Shown piece by piece: positions 1 to 12,029 of a stretch of 64,000 nt of DNA (within the stretch, counting starts at the first letter, position 1; each line of letters starts with the position of its first letter). The stretch is taken from positions 263,615,112 to 263,679,111 of the forward strand of contig OW240913.1 in the NCBI GenBank assembly GCA_933207985.1. Reading direction: 5' to 3'. The notes below the pieces were generated by a model that was not told the origin of the DNA, ran no database searches, and saw only the letters and a list, made by a program, of their open reading frames with translations. This stretch comes from Pelobates cultripes (Eukaryota; Chordata; Amphibia; Anura; Pelobatidae). The translations under genes and the position numbers were made by a program.

Positions 1-260
1 ATAGAGCTGCACTATTCCTTGTTGCAGTGTTAATAGTTACATTTACGATTTGGTGGGGGAATTGAACATAGGTTACAATAGAATTAGGCCCTTATTTTAA
101 TTTAAATTTGTATTTTTTTGTTCTTTTGATGTAGTGAAGTGTTGTGTGTTTTACCTGAGGCTAGGCATAGAACCAAACATTGAATGGATATTTCAATTTT
201 TTACTAAAAGTTGCTTTGGATGTATTTTGTAGCTAATATGAGCTTTTACTGAGCTTTAAT

Positions 261-319
<59 letters not shown>

Positions 320-320
320 A
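261..320. repeat. TA/TG microsatellite
   Basis: A TG run, about 40 bases of alternating TA, then TG again. The 340 bases to its left and right (up to the hAT element at 353) are AT-rich with no coding signal. Confidence 0.95.
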
Positions 321-574
321 AATATACATATGACTTTAAGAAAGCTTGTTAGCAGAGCTGGCCCGTCCATATACCGCTGTGCCGCCCCTGTCATCATCTA
401 AAACAGGAGTCCCAACCCATGACGGCAGTTCTGGTGCACCGCACGGGTTTGGAACCTGTGTGAGTGTCCATCGGGTGGCCCATACCCTTGGGGCTACCCG
501 ATGGACATATGCAATGAGGGAACCTGTCGTGCGATGGAAGGCGACCGGGCCCCTTCCATCCTGCACAGAGAGAT

Positions 575-607
575 GGGAGGAAGTGACAGATTTTCACTTC
601 CTCCCAG
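575..607. other. Subterminal hairpin of hAT element
   Basis: GGGAGGAAGTGA and TCACTTCCTCCC flank a short loop. The same 33-bp structure occurs at 4385-4417 and 6893-6925 in the other hAT-type elements here. In many DNA transposons such subterminal repeats bind transposase or host factors; that role is inferred. Confidence 0.75.
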
Positions 608-734
608 CTCACTCACATAGCCACCCTGGAGTAGGAGGAGGGAGCCACGGGGATGAGCCGGACCAGGAGATCAGGCCCCTAACTCGCCACAGCCAGCAGA
701 AGGTAAGAAACTGCTGGGTGGCTTAAGTTTTTAA

Positions 735-1430
735 TGGGTGCTTATGTGTATTTGTTTGTATGTGTGTGTATATGTATGTATGTGTGTTTGTGTATGTGTG
801 TAATGTGTGTAATGTGTGTATCTGTGTGTTTGTTTGTGTATGTGTGTGTGTGTCTGTGTGTTTGTGTGAGGGTATCTGTGTTTGTGTATGTGTGTAATGT
901 GTGTGTGTGTGTGTGTGTATCTGGTTGTTTGTGTATGTGTGTGTATCTATGTGTGTGTGTTTGTATCTGTGTGTTTGTATGTGTGTAATGTGTGTATCTG
1001 TGTGTAGTGTGTGTATCGTGTATGTGTAGTGTGTATAATGTGTGTATCTGTGTGTAGTGTGTGTATCGTGTACGTGTAGTGTGTGTATCTGTTTGTATGT
1101 GTGTAAAGTGTGTGTATGTGTAATGTGTGTATCGGTGTGTGTATGCGTATGTGTGTAGTATGTGTAGTATGTGTATATGTGTGTAGTGTGTGTATATGTA
1201 GTATGTGTATTTGTCTGTAAGTGTAGTGTGTGTAGTGTGTGTATCTGTATGTGTGTAGTGTGTGTATATGTGTGTAGTGTGTATCTGTGTGTAGTTTGTG
1301 TATCTGTATTTGTGTAGTGTGTGTATCTGTATGTGTGTAATGTGTGCATGTGTCTCAGTGTAGTGTGTGTAACTGTATGTGTCAGTGTGTGTGTTTCTGT
1401 ATGTGTCAGTGTCATCCCCAGTACACACAC
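735..1430. repeat. TG-rich degenerate tandem array inside hAT copy 1
   Basis: Nearly 700 bp built from TGTGTGTATCTGTATG-like and TGTAATGTG-like words with no fixed long period. Open frames across it on both strands translate to His/Thr or Val/Cys repeats and are not genes. It occupies the same interior position as the array at 2709-4287 in the related element. Confidence 0.9.
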
Positions 1431-1608
1431 ACAGACACAAACATCATCCACAGCAAACACACAGACACACGTTTAATCCCCAGCACATACACAGAGAGAC
1501 ACTACCATTGCAGAAACATTTTTTTTTTTTAAGGGGGAGGGGGGGGGGGGCAGCATTTCATTCTTGGACCAAGGCAGCACAATGTTTTAGGCCGGCCCTG
1601 CTTGCTAG

Positions 1609-2465
1609 TAAAATAGGTCAACTTCTAGTTTCTTCTTTGTCAGATATATTTTTTAGCCTGCATTGGGAACCAGGATACCCCTTAAAAAAACACATCACTT
1701 GACATACATTAATCTACACCTTTTATTGAAATGGAATGTCAATAGATAATTACTTTAGTTTTCTTATGAGGGTTAGCAATTAAAACAGGCCATTCACAAA
1801 ATACACATTCACATGTAATTATACAGTTAATTAAGTCTATTAAAAGTAATAAACCATACCCTAATATCTGCCATGAAAGAAGACAACAAAACATCAAGTC
1901 ATGTTTTGAGACAGATTCCTTTTAAGCAAAACTAATTCATCTTTAGTTGGCCTTAAGTGATGGATTGTTTCCTCAACTTTAAACTTTTTCAATAAAGGAC
2001 AGCTGATTCTGAAGACAAACATCTGGCGCTTAATTTATTTTGGCTGCATCCCAGTTTTATGTACCATATCTATTGACTAAATCACATGCCTCTTGCATCA
2101 CGCTGTCTGTTTTAATTAGGAAATTTCTGCATACCTATTTTTCCTTAGGTATACAAGCATCTGTGTACAAACAAACAAAGCAGCACCAAATATTGTCTGT
2201 TATACATTAAAGCCATTAATGAAACCATATTACCTATTTTGCTTTGTACACTGTACATAGCTCCACATTAACACTGTATTTATAGTCAACATTTTAGTAT
2301 TAATCTAGGTGAAATGTTTTAGTTTTTTAAATAAATGGACAGATATCAATTTCATTTTCGGTATCAGATTTGAGACATCAAAATAAATATTCCTAATAGA
2401 TATGTTAATCATAACAAAATGTAATTTTAATTACAATAAACAAATAAATAAAGAGCAGTCTTGTG
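1609..2465. other. Unassigned AT-rich DNA
   Basis: No coding frame, structural RNA or recognisable transposon terminus was seen between the two hAT elements. It lacks the CpG-rich or repetitive character of its neighbours and may be ancestral non-repetitive sequence. Confidence 0.5.
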
Positions 2466-2708
2466 TTTGAGACCAGGGCCGCCATCAGAAATTTTGGGGC
2501 CCCTAACACAGCTCAAGGTCTGGGCCCCCCTTCAAGCCGGCCCACAGGGCCCGCCCACAGGAATACACACACACACTAACAGGTACAAATACTGAAACAG
2601 ACATACACACATGCATAGGGAGATACTGACACACACACACACATATACATGCAGACATACATACTGACAAACATACATATACATACACATACTGCATACT
2701 GATATATA

Positions 2709-4287
2709 CATACATACTGGCAGGCATACATGCATACAGACACACACAGGCATGCATACACACACACACAGGCATGCATACAGACACACACAGGCATACA
2801 TACACGCATACACTGGCATACATACACACATACACTGGCATACATGCACTGGCATACACACATACACTGGCATACACACATACACTGGCATACATGGGCA
2901 TACATACACACATACACTGGCATACATGCACTGGCATACACACATACACTGGCATACATGGACATACATACACACATACACTGGCATACACACATGCACT
3001 GGCATGCATACATACACTGGCATGCATACACACATACACTGGCATGCATACACACATACACTGGCATACATACACTGGCATACATACACACACTGGCATA
3101 CACACACTGGCATACATACACAGGCATTCATACACTGGCATACATACACACATACACTGGCATACATACACTGGCATACATACACACACTGGCATACACA
3201 CACATACACTGGCATTCATACACTGGCATACATACATACATACATACACTGGCATACATACACACATACACTGGCATACATACACTGGCATACATACATA
3301 CACTGGCAAACACACACTGGCATTCACACACTGGCATACATACACACATACACTGGCATACATACACTGGCATTCATACACTGGCATACATACACACATA
3401 CACTGGCATTCATACACTGGCATACATACACACATACACTGGCATACATACACTGGCATACACACATACACTGGCATACACTGGCATTACACATACACTG
3501 GCATACATACACACACACATACACTGGCATACACACACTGGCATACACTGGCATTACACACATACACTGGCATACACACACTGGCATTCATACACACATA
3601 CACTGGCATACACATACACTGGCACACACATACTGGCATTACATACACTGGCATACACACACTGGCATACATACACACATACACTGGCATACACTGGCAT
3701 TCATTACACATACACTGGCATACATACACTGGGCACTGGCATACACACACACATACACTGACATACATACACTGGCATTCATACACACATACACTGGCAT
3801 ACATACACACATACACTGGTATACATACACTGGTATACATAAACACACTGGCATACACACACTGGCATACATACACTGGCATTCATACACACATACACTG
3901 GCATACATACACACATACACTGGCATACATACACTGGCATACATACACACACTGGCATACACACACTGGCATACATACACACATACACTGGCATACATAC
4001 ACTGGCATACACACACACACTGGCATACACACACTGGCATACATACACACATACACTGGCATACATACACTGGCATTCATACACACATACACTGGCATAC
4101 ATACACATATACACTGGCATACATACACTGGCATACATACACAGACATACATACACTGGCATTCATACACATACACTGGCATACACACATACATACACTG
4201 GCATTCATACACTGGCATACATACACACACTGGCATACACACACTGGCATACACACATACATACACTGGCATTCATACACTGGCATT
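2709..4287. repeat. Minisatellite of CACTGGCATACATA-type units
   Basis: About 1.6 kb of tandem units. The commonest are CACTGGCATACATA (14 bp) and a 22-bp form lengthened by CACACATA, with occasional 6-bp changes. The array is enclosed by hAT ends. Several frames stay open for hundreds of codons because the unit lacks stops; the products are pure low-complexity repeats and are not annotated as genes. Confidence 0.95.
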
Positions 4288-4384
4288 CTCTTCCTTACCA
4301 TTTCGTCACAGGAGGGTGGCTGGGAATGATGGGCATCGGCTGCCTCTCCTCAGGCTGCGTCCTCCTTCCCGCGCGGAGTAAAGT

Positions 4385-4417
4385 GGGAGGAAGTGACCGG
4401 ACGTCACTTCCTCCCAG
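4385..4417. other. Subterminal hairpin of hAT element, copy 2
   Basis: Arms GGGAGGAAGTGAC and GTCACTTCCTCCC, nearly continuous through the centre. It lies 191 bp from the right terminus and matches 575-607 and 6893-6925. Confidence 0.75.
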
Positions 4418-4971
4418 CAGCACTTGCTTCCGGCTGTATTTTTTTTTTTTAAAGGGGCCCTGTCCCGCTATTACAGCGCTGATCGGGCCCCTGAAGATAA
4501 TAGGCCCAGGTGCAAGTACACCGGCGGCAGTTTCGCTGATCCACGTGGGGCCCGGACGACCGGGCCCGTGACAATTGTCACGGTTGTCATGCCCTGATGG
4601 CGGCCCTGTTTGAGACCATTGGTTTAACTGAAATAATTATCACAAGATAAAAATAAGAAGTCCATTAAAGTTTACCTGTCATGACAGATATAGTTTTGCA
4701 GTGTTCTAACATCTGGTTTGACTTGTATTATACAATTAAGTCTTTCTTTCTTTAATACGATTAAAATATCATATTTTAATATATTTCCATTGCACCTCCG
4801 TCCCCTCCTGAGAGTAACAATAATGTTTTCATTGGGTGTTACACTTGCTGTAAGACACACCTCTTCTTCATACCCCTATTTGGGAACCACGTACTTCTTT
4901 CCTTCACAGGTTAAAAGTCCACAACACTTTATATTGGCGTTATGGTATGTACACTGATCATCCATAACCAG

Positions 4972-6147
4972 TGTGACAGAACCATCTGTCTGCTTGTATT
5001 TTAGTTGCATTCGTCTGTTTGTCTCCCGTTCGTATGAATGGCTGGTTTCTATAGCCCAGCCATTCGAATGACTCTTTTGACCCGAACAAACCTGCCGAAC
5101 GGACGGCCACCCAGGAGAGAAGTGTGCTGCTGGTTAACCTATTGATCCCAATTAGAACGTTGTGGTTAACCGCAGACACTTCTCAATTAAACCGAATTCA
5201 GGGTGGTCGTCGTTCGTATGTCGACCACGAGGCAGCGGCCATTTTAAACCAAGCGAAAGCCCAGCGGTGTTTGGCTTTATTTCTATGGAACTAAAAACGG
5301 ACACTTTTTCTGCCGAACACCACTGAAACAACGGAACGCCTGGCTGCCTCCACGAAAGCATACGAATACCGGCCGTTCGGGAGATTTGGAGCATACGAAA
5401 AGACTTAACCCAGATAGCCTTCCCATGGAGTCATTCGTATACCGAAAGACTGTAAGAACTTTGACTCCATGGCGATTGAACTATGTGTGTGGGATCTGAG
5501 CGCTATTCGCTAATAATATGCACTCAGATCCAGGCTATCTGGGGATATGTGATACGAATGGGAAATGTTCGGTTATTTTGAAGTTATGCATTTTTATGTC
5601 TTTTATGATTTTATATTTAAGATGGCGACTGGTTTTGTCCTGTAGTTAATTGAGTTACTTGGTAATTAACTCCAGGGCAGAGGGGAGGGAATCATAACGC
5701 ACTGTGGGTAAAATCTGTGACTGTGTGTCTGGAATGTCCCCATATCTGTCTGTCATTTAAGTCTCCCATTTGGTCTCCTAGGGGAGTGTCCACCAAGTGG
5801 GAGACCTGCATAAATACGGGCAGGTAGCCCACAGTAAAGCCAGATCCTGTTTGACCCTCAATGCGGAGCTTCTGTCTCGTTATTGGGGGGATTTATTATT
5901 TGCGCTTAGAGACTGCTGGATGGAACCGAAAGGCGCTTGGTGAATGTTATTGTTAGGCAGCTAGCAGCAGTTCGTGGAGTTCCGTTCGGGAGTTTGGAGC
6001 CGTTCACGTTTCCCGGTCGGGAGATTGTCGCTTCCCCTGCATTTGGTTCGTATACTACAGATTAAGCGAACGGAGTTACTGTTACTGCAGCCGGGGAAGG
6101 TCTACTAAACGGCGGTTTTGCCTAAAGACACTGGAGGTGTCTTAACA
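4972..6147 (+). mobile_element. Gypsy-type solo LTR A
   Basis: Runs from TGTGACAGAACC to CTTAACA (TG...CA), 1,176 bp, and is flanked by an exact 5-bp duplication ACCAG at 4967-4971 and 6148-6152. It contains a TATA-like CATAAATA at 5809-5816, followed by an AAAGCCAG word and GTTATTGGGGGGATTT near 5880, features shared with the LTRs at 16960-17931, 49271-50426 and 56703-57761. No internal region follows, so it arose by recombination between the two LTRs of an inserted provirus-like element. Its target was the terminal repeat of a Tc1 relic. Confidence 0.85.
5809..5816 (+). promoter_or_regulatory. TATA-like box of solo LTR A
   Basis: CATAAATA about two thirds of the way into the LTR, where the U3/R boundary is expected. 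Equivalent CATAAAAG motifs sit in the related LTRs. Functional activity is not shown. Confidence 0.5.
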
Positions 6148-6721
6148 ACCAGCGACAGGTGAAGTGAATAACAGTCCGTTCTTGAATTTCATGTATTGGA
6201 AGCAGGAACAATGGGCAAGCAAAAAGATATGAGTGAATTTCACAAGAGCCAAACAGCGATGGCTAGACAATGACAGTCAGATCATCTGCTAATTGGCAAG
6301 TCTTTTGGGGTGTTTCCAGTATGCTATGGTTTGTACCTATCAAAAGTGGTGCAAGGAAAGACAACCGGATGAACCACCAACAGGGTCATGGACGACAAAA
6401 GCACTTGGGGAGTGATGACTAGCTTGTCTGGTCCGATTACATAGAAGATCTACTGTAGCTCAAATTGCTGACTATGATAGAAAGATGTCAAAAGACACAG
6501 TGCATTGTAATGCTCATGATGACCCCTGTCCATTGCCAAAAGCACTTTCAATGGGGACATGAGTGTCAAAACTGGACCATGGAGTGATCTGATAAATTAC
6601 ATTTTCTTCTAGATCAGGTGGATGGGAGGGTGCATGTGCATCATTTACCTGGGAAGAGATGGCAGCAGGATGCACTATGGAAAGAAGGTAGACCGGCAAA
6701 GGCAGTGTCATGCTCTAGCCC

Positions 6722-7060
6722 AGCATTTCCCAGTTGGTGTTCCGCGGAACACTAGGGTTCATTGAGTGCAAAATTGGGGTTCCGCGGTGATTTGCCCATC
6801 GGGGAGCCGTAATGGCCATCCAATGGGCATTGCTGCAGAGGGACTGTACGGCTGATTAATTGCGCAACCGGGTCCCCGTAGTATGGGATGTTGGGAGGAA
6901 GTGACGGACGGTCAATTCCTCCCAGCTTCAAATGGAAAACTGCGCTGGAGGGAGAGAGGCAGCAGCCGGCAGTGAGCAGCTTCCCCCACATACACCAGCC
7001 TCAGCCAGCAAGTCACCCTCCTACAGACAACAGGTATGCTAACAGGAGGGTGACTGCAAA
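6722..7060 (+). mobile_element. hAT-type element fragment, copy 3
   Basis: The left terminus is CAGCATTTCCCAGTTGG followed by TTCCGCGGAAC, a hAT-like CAG start. The 33-bp hairpin lies at 6893-6925, then a GC-rich stretch related to copies 1 and 2, ending near a CAGGTATGC word at about 7031. I could not find a matching right terminus or the 8-bp duplication, so the 3' limit is approximate and the element is probably truncated. It interrupts the Tc1 relic on its left. Confidence 0.6.
6893..6925. other. Subterminal hairpin of hAT element, copy 3
   Basis: GGGAGGAAGTGAC and a slightly decayed TCAATTCCTCCC arm, matching 575-607 and 4385-4417. Confidence 0.65.
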
Positions 7061-8738
<1,678 letters not shown>

Positions 8739-8772
8739 GTTTGGAGAAATTTGCTTGAGAGCATCTAGGTGT
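8739..8772 (+). repeat. 34-bp dispersed repeat, copy 1
   Basis: Starts GTTTGGAGAAA and ends GAGAGCATCTAGGTGT. It matches 16341-16374 at 31 of 34 positions. Both copies follow a TCTGCAA word and a C-rich stretch, so the shared block is part of a longer degraded family. Confidence 0.65.
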
Positions 8773-8913
8773 CATATATATACACGTGGAAAAAAAAAAC
8801 ACAAAAATATTAAAGGATAGCACTCCAAGGACTTTATATAAAATATAACTTTTCTTTACCTTCTAAATAAAAACGGTCAACATTTCAGCTTTCCACAGGA
8901 CACACTATATATA

Positions 8914-9320
8914 CACTGATCAAAAAAACTAAAGGGAACACAAAAATAACACATCCTAGATCTGAATGAATTAAATATTCTTCTGAAATACTTGTTCTTT
9001 ACATAGTTGAATGTGCTGACAACAAAATCACACAAAAATAAAAAAAGGGAATTAAAATGTTTCAACCCATGGAGTTCTGGATTTGGAGTCACACTCAAAA
9101 TTAAAGAGGAAAAACACACTACAGGCTGATCCAACTTTAAAGTAATGTCCTTAAAACAAGTCAAAATGAGGCTCAGTAGTGTGTGTGGCCTCCACGTGCC
9201 TGTATGACCTCCCTACAATGCCTGTGCATGCTCCTGATGAGGTGGCGGATGGTCTCCTGAGGAATCTCCTCCCAGACCTGGACTAAAGCATCTGCCAACT
9301 CCTGGACAGTCTGTATTGTA
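8914..9320 (-). mobile_element. Tc1/mariner fragment with transposase C-terminus
   Basis: The terminus CACTGATCAAAAAAACTAAA begins after a TA. Reading the minus strand from about 9320, a degraded frame shows a Tc1-type transposase tail with motifs such as WEEIPQETIRHL and QARGGHTHY. This C-terminal region follows the DDE catalytic domain, which is absent. The fragment abuts the N-terminal part of a different Tc1 family in the same orientation, so no single element explains 8914-9985. Confidence 0.7.
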
Positions 9321-9985
9321 TTGTGCTCCTTGAAACAACCACACCATCTTTTTCCAGAACAGCCTGTATTTCTCCTGAGGTTACCTGCGGGTTTTTCTTT
9401 GTATCCAGAACAAATTTTTCTTTCAGTTGTGGCTAAAATCTTTCTTGGTCTAGCTTACCTTGGCTTGGTATCAAGAGATCCCAGAATTTTCCACTTCTTA
9501 ATAAGAGATGGACCAGTACAGGCTGGCATTTTCAAGGCTTTGGATATATTTTTATATCCTTTTCCATCTTTATAAAGTTCCATTACCTTGTTACGCAGGC
9601 CTTTTGACAGTTCTTCTCTGCTCCCCATGGCTCAGTATCTAGCCTGCTCACTGCATCCAAGTGAAAACTAACAAAATCATTGACTATTTATACACAGACA
9701 CTAATTGTAATTTAAAAAACCACAGGTGTGGGAAATTAACCTTTAATTACCATATAACCTGTGTGTGTCACCTTGTGTGTCTGTAAAAACGCCAAACATT
9801 CAAGGGTATGAAAACTTTGAATCAGGGCGATTTGGGTGATTTCTGTTATCAATATGATTTAAAAAGGAGCCAAACAACTATGTGATAATAAATGGCTTCA
9901 TATGATCACTACCCTTCAATAATAGACATTTTTTGGCATGATCAGATATGTATTCAGAATCAATGCCAAAATGTCAATATATGAG
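9321..9985 (-). mobile_element. Second Tc1 family fragment, 5' region and N-terminal coding
   Basis: On the minus strand this holds a 5' untranslated region with Tc1-style terminal-repeat sequence (about 9800-9985) and a transposase N-terminus. The outermost end at about 9985 is not followed by a clear TA duplication. It is joined at its 3' side to the unrelated Tc1 fragment at 8914-9320. Confidence 0.65.
9330..9628 (-). pseudogene. Tc1-type transposase N-terminus (HTH), truncated
   Basis: Translation from the ATG at 9626-9628 gives MGSREELSKGLRNKVMEL and continues through a basic helix-turn-helix with KDGKGYKNISKALK and LIKKWK, the paired-like DNA-binding domain of Tc1 transposases that contacts the terminal repeats. 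The frame stops after about 57 codons (TAA following TKPR). Recognisable residues (KILATTERKI) continue in the degraded sequence beyond it. The catalytic domain of this family is absent. The copy is non-functional. Confidence 0.75.
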
Positions 9986-12029
9986 ATATTGTGGGAGGAG
10001 TTATTCAGCCTATAAATACGCAGACCTCCCCTTCCTCTGGGCTGAACCAGTACAGAACCATCTACTTCCGGTTTAAAAGTCATGAACACAAATTGCCTAA
10101 ACTCCAAAACGGGCTGGTCTTGGTCTTGTACAGCTCACACAAGTATTCATTTTACCCCACTCTAGTAAAAAACAGCCGCCTCTTTCGAAACTCATGGGGC
10201 TCTGCCACGGCTTTTCCTGTTGCTGTTTGCGTGTTTATTACAACACAACCGTAAGTTTGTTCATTCAGCCCGCGTTCGGTAGGTCTATTACTGACATTCA
10301 ACATGTATTCACCACACGTTCAGCCCTTCACTAACTAGGGAGGAAGTTGCAGTTCAGTTCGTATTAGGCCCTCATTCAGATATGGCGATTTTCACTAGTA
10401 ACGCAAATTTGGCCTATTTTAATTATACATCATATAATAGTGATAGTTAAATTAGGTTTATGCATTCTGCTTACTGTATTCGGTCAACATTTGGCCATAT
10501 CAGTTTTATCATATGCAATTAATTTAGTCTTCCTGCATTTTAATGTTTAAAACCATATATTTCGTTTTTCATATTTGCAGATTATTATTGTCAGCCCCTA
10601 TACTTGTCAACTTTAAACAGATCAGCATTTGTTACTTATGTTCAGCAGGCCTCTTCCAGCCTCCGTACATATATGTTTTCTATATGTCTGCAATCTGGGT
10701 ATTCAGGCACACATTGGGCGTACATTGTTTGTACATATGTAATTATATGGCTAGGTGTTGCAACTGACGGTCTAAATTTATGTCAAGCCTCAACTTGGGC
10801 CTATACATGTGGCTAGCATTTATTGTACTGCCTATTAGCAATCTTATTTCACTGTCGATCAATACTTACATTGTTTTAAGCCCGTTTTGGGTTCTGCACA
10901 GGCCTGGTCAAGTGTACTTTAACATAATGTTGGTCATAATTATGTCTGTTCTATGACATATAGGACCATATTTACAGCCCTCATCTAAATATGTTATTTT
11001 TACACTTCAAATCAAGACATGCCACGAACCAGGTCCGCCACTTGGGTGTCACCAATAACAAACTAAATTGCAACCGGTCTCCTCAAATATTTTCAGCATT
11101 TATTAAACCCCCTTTTAATTGTATCATTACGCACCTGTAACTTCTCATTAGGCCCTCATTTGGCCACCCTGCATCTAGGTATAGTTATGTTGGGCCCTCA
11201 TTTGGCCTTCACTATCATAAGAAAGCGAAGGGTGTGCTAAACAGTGTGAAAACAATATGTATACTTATCAATAGAGTGGCAACTGCACACATGTAGAGAA
11301 TAAAGGCACAACCTTTTTATGCAAAATAAAGGCACAACCTTCATGCATAAAAAAGAAAAAAACTAAAAGGTGAAATTATTAAGTCCCCATGAGAAATGCA
11401 GGACATCACACATACATGTTTATATTAGGCCCTCACTTGGCCTTCCACAACATATGCTTCATATGGCCCTCAGTGGGTAACCTACTACGATCAGTACCAT
11501 GTTACTCAAGTGTCTCCTCATTATCATCTTTAATTAACAGTCCTACTAGTACAGGCCTCTCACGGGTTAAGTTGGTGATATACACATTATGATATGGAGG
11601 AGGTCTGCCATATTGCATTATTATGTGTAAATTGCAACTGCTCCACAACTCAACAACCCATAATCAACTCACATCAAATCACTTCATATACACGCTAATT
11701 CTCATACTGCCCTTAAATGGCTACCCTGCTACTCATTAATTGAAATTAACTCTTGGCCTTCTACTCTTATACCTTGACACACAGATCTCACTAGGCCTTC
11801 ACTTACATAAGCTTCAGATGGTCCCAGATTGGCTTACAGCTACAACCTAATTTTGGCCTTCCTGTCGCTCGGGAGTTATATATTGCCCTATTATACTGCA
11901 TTTAAGTACACCACTCAGTGTAAAAATAATAAATAAATAAAACCAGATCGAATACCAGAGCATCACTACTGTCCATACGCAATTCACAGTCCATTTCTAT
12001 AATTAGCCTACATTTGCTCATGCCGTAAT
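9986..12029 (+). other. Unassigned repeat with TATA box, possibly the 5' part of a retroelement
   Basis: A TATAAATA at 10011-10018 follows a GTGGGAGGAGTT segment and precedes a more GC-rich stretch, an arrangement like a retroelement promoter. Downstream, the word GGCCCTCATTTGGCC recurs in variants near 10372, 11153, 11191, 11428 and 11709. A 157-bp block (10494-10650) is repeated at 13199-13355. No conserved protein domain was found; the short open frames are not convincing. I cannot name the family. Confidence 0.35.
10494..10650 (+). repeat. 157-bp block, copy 1 of 2
   Basis: From GGCCATATCAGTTTTATC to TTATGTTCAGCA. It is closely matched (about 93% by eye) at 13199-13355 in the same orientation, where it interrupts a Gmr1-like element. 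Confidence 0.85.

Larger units (their letters stand above)
353..1600 (-). mobile_element. Non-autonomous hAT element, copy 1
   Basis: The left end begins CAGAGCTGGCCCG and the right end finishes GGCCGGCCCTG, an imperfect terminal inverted repeat of the hAT CAGGG...CCCTG type. It is flanked by CTTGTTAG (345-352) and CTTGCTAG (1601-1608), an 8-bp duplication with one mismatch, the length typical of hAT transposases. Inside are a CpG-rich segment (360-700) with a 33-bp hairpin at 575-607 and a long TG-rich array. The hairpin lies about 220 bp from the left end, the mirror image of its place in the copy at 2474-4608, so the two copies are inverted relative to each other. No transposase is present. 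Confidence 0.85.
2474..4608 (+). mobile_element. Non-autonomous hAT element, copy 2
   Basis: Perfect 15-bp terminal inverted repeats: CAGGGCCGCCATCAG at 2474 and its reverse complement ending at 4608. An exact 8-bp target duplication, TTTGAGAC, lies at 2466-2473 and 4609-4616. Length and sequence fit the hAT superfamily. The interior is mostly a minisatellite; the right 300 bp are GC-rich and carry the 33-bp hairpin at 4385-4417. There is no transposase, so movement would need one supplied in trans. The clean ends and duplication indicate an insertion younger than most neighbours. Confidence 0.93.
4952..6721 (+). mobile_element. Tc1-like transposon relic, 5' portion, interrupted by an LTR
   Basis: Begins with the Tc1-type terminus CACTGATCATCCATAACC after a TA. 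It is cut at 4972 by a solo LTR and resumes at 6148 with ACCAGCGACAGGTGAAGTG. From about 6211 degraded transposase coding can be followed: an ATGGGCAAGC start context, a helix-turn-helix region, and segments up to about 6720. Stops and frameshifts are frequent, so it is a dead copy. A parallel relic of the same family lies at 15049-16150, and the two can be aligned by eye. The 3' half is missing because a hAT element begins at 6722. Confidence 0.75.

Noticed and set aside
346..726. 126-codon frame
   Set aside because: Lies wholly within the CpG-rich part of a non-autonomous hAT element and overlaps its hairpin.
723..1460. 245-codon His/Thr-rich frame on the minus strand
   Set aside because: Low-complexity TG-rich array; no start context, domain or codon bias.
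2503..4381. Several long open frames (up to 535 codons) on both strands
   Set aside because: They are translations of a stop-free minisatellite, giving His/Thr or Cys/Val/Met repeats in every frame.
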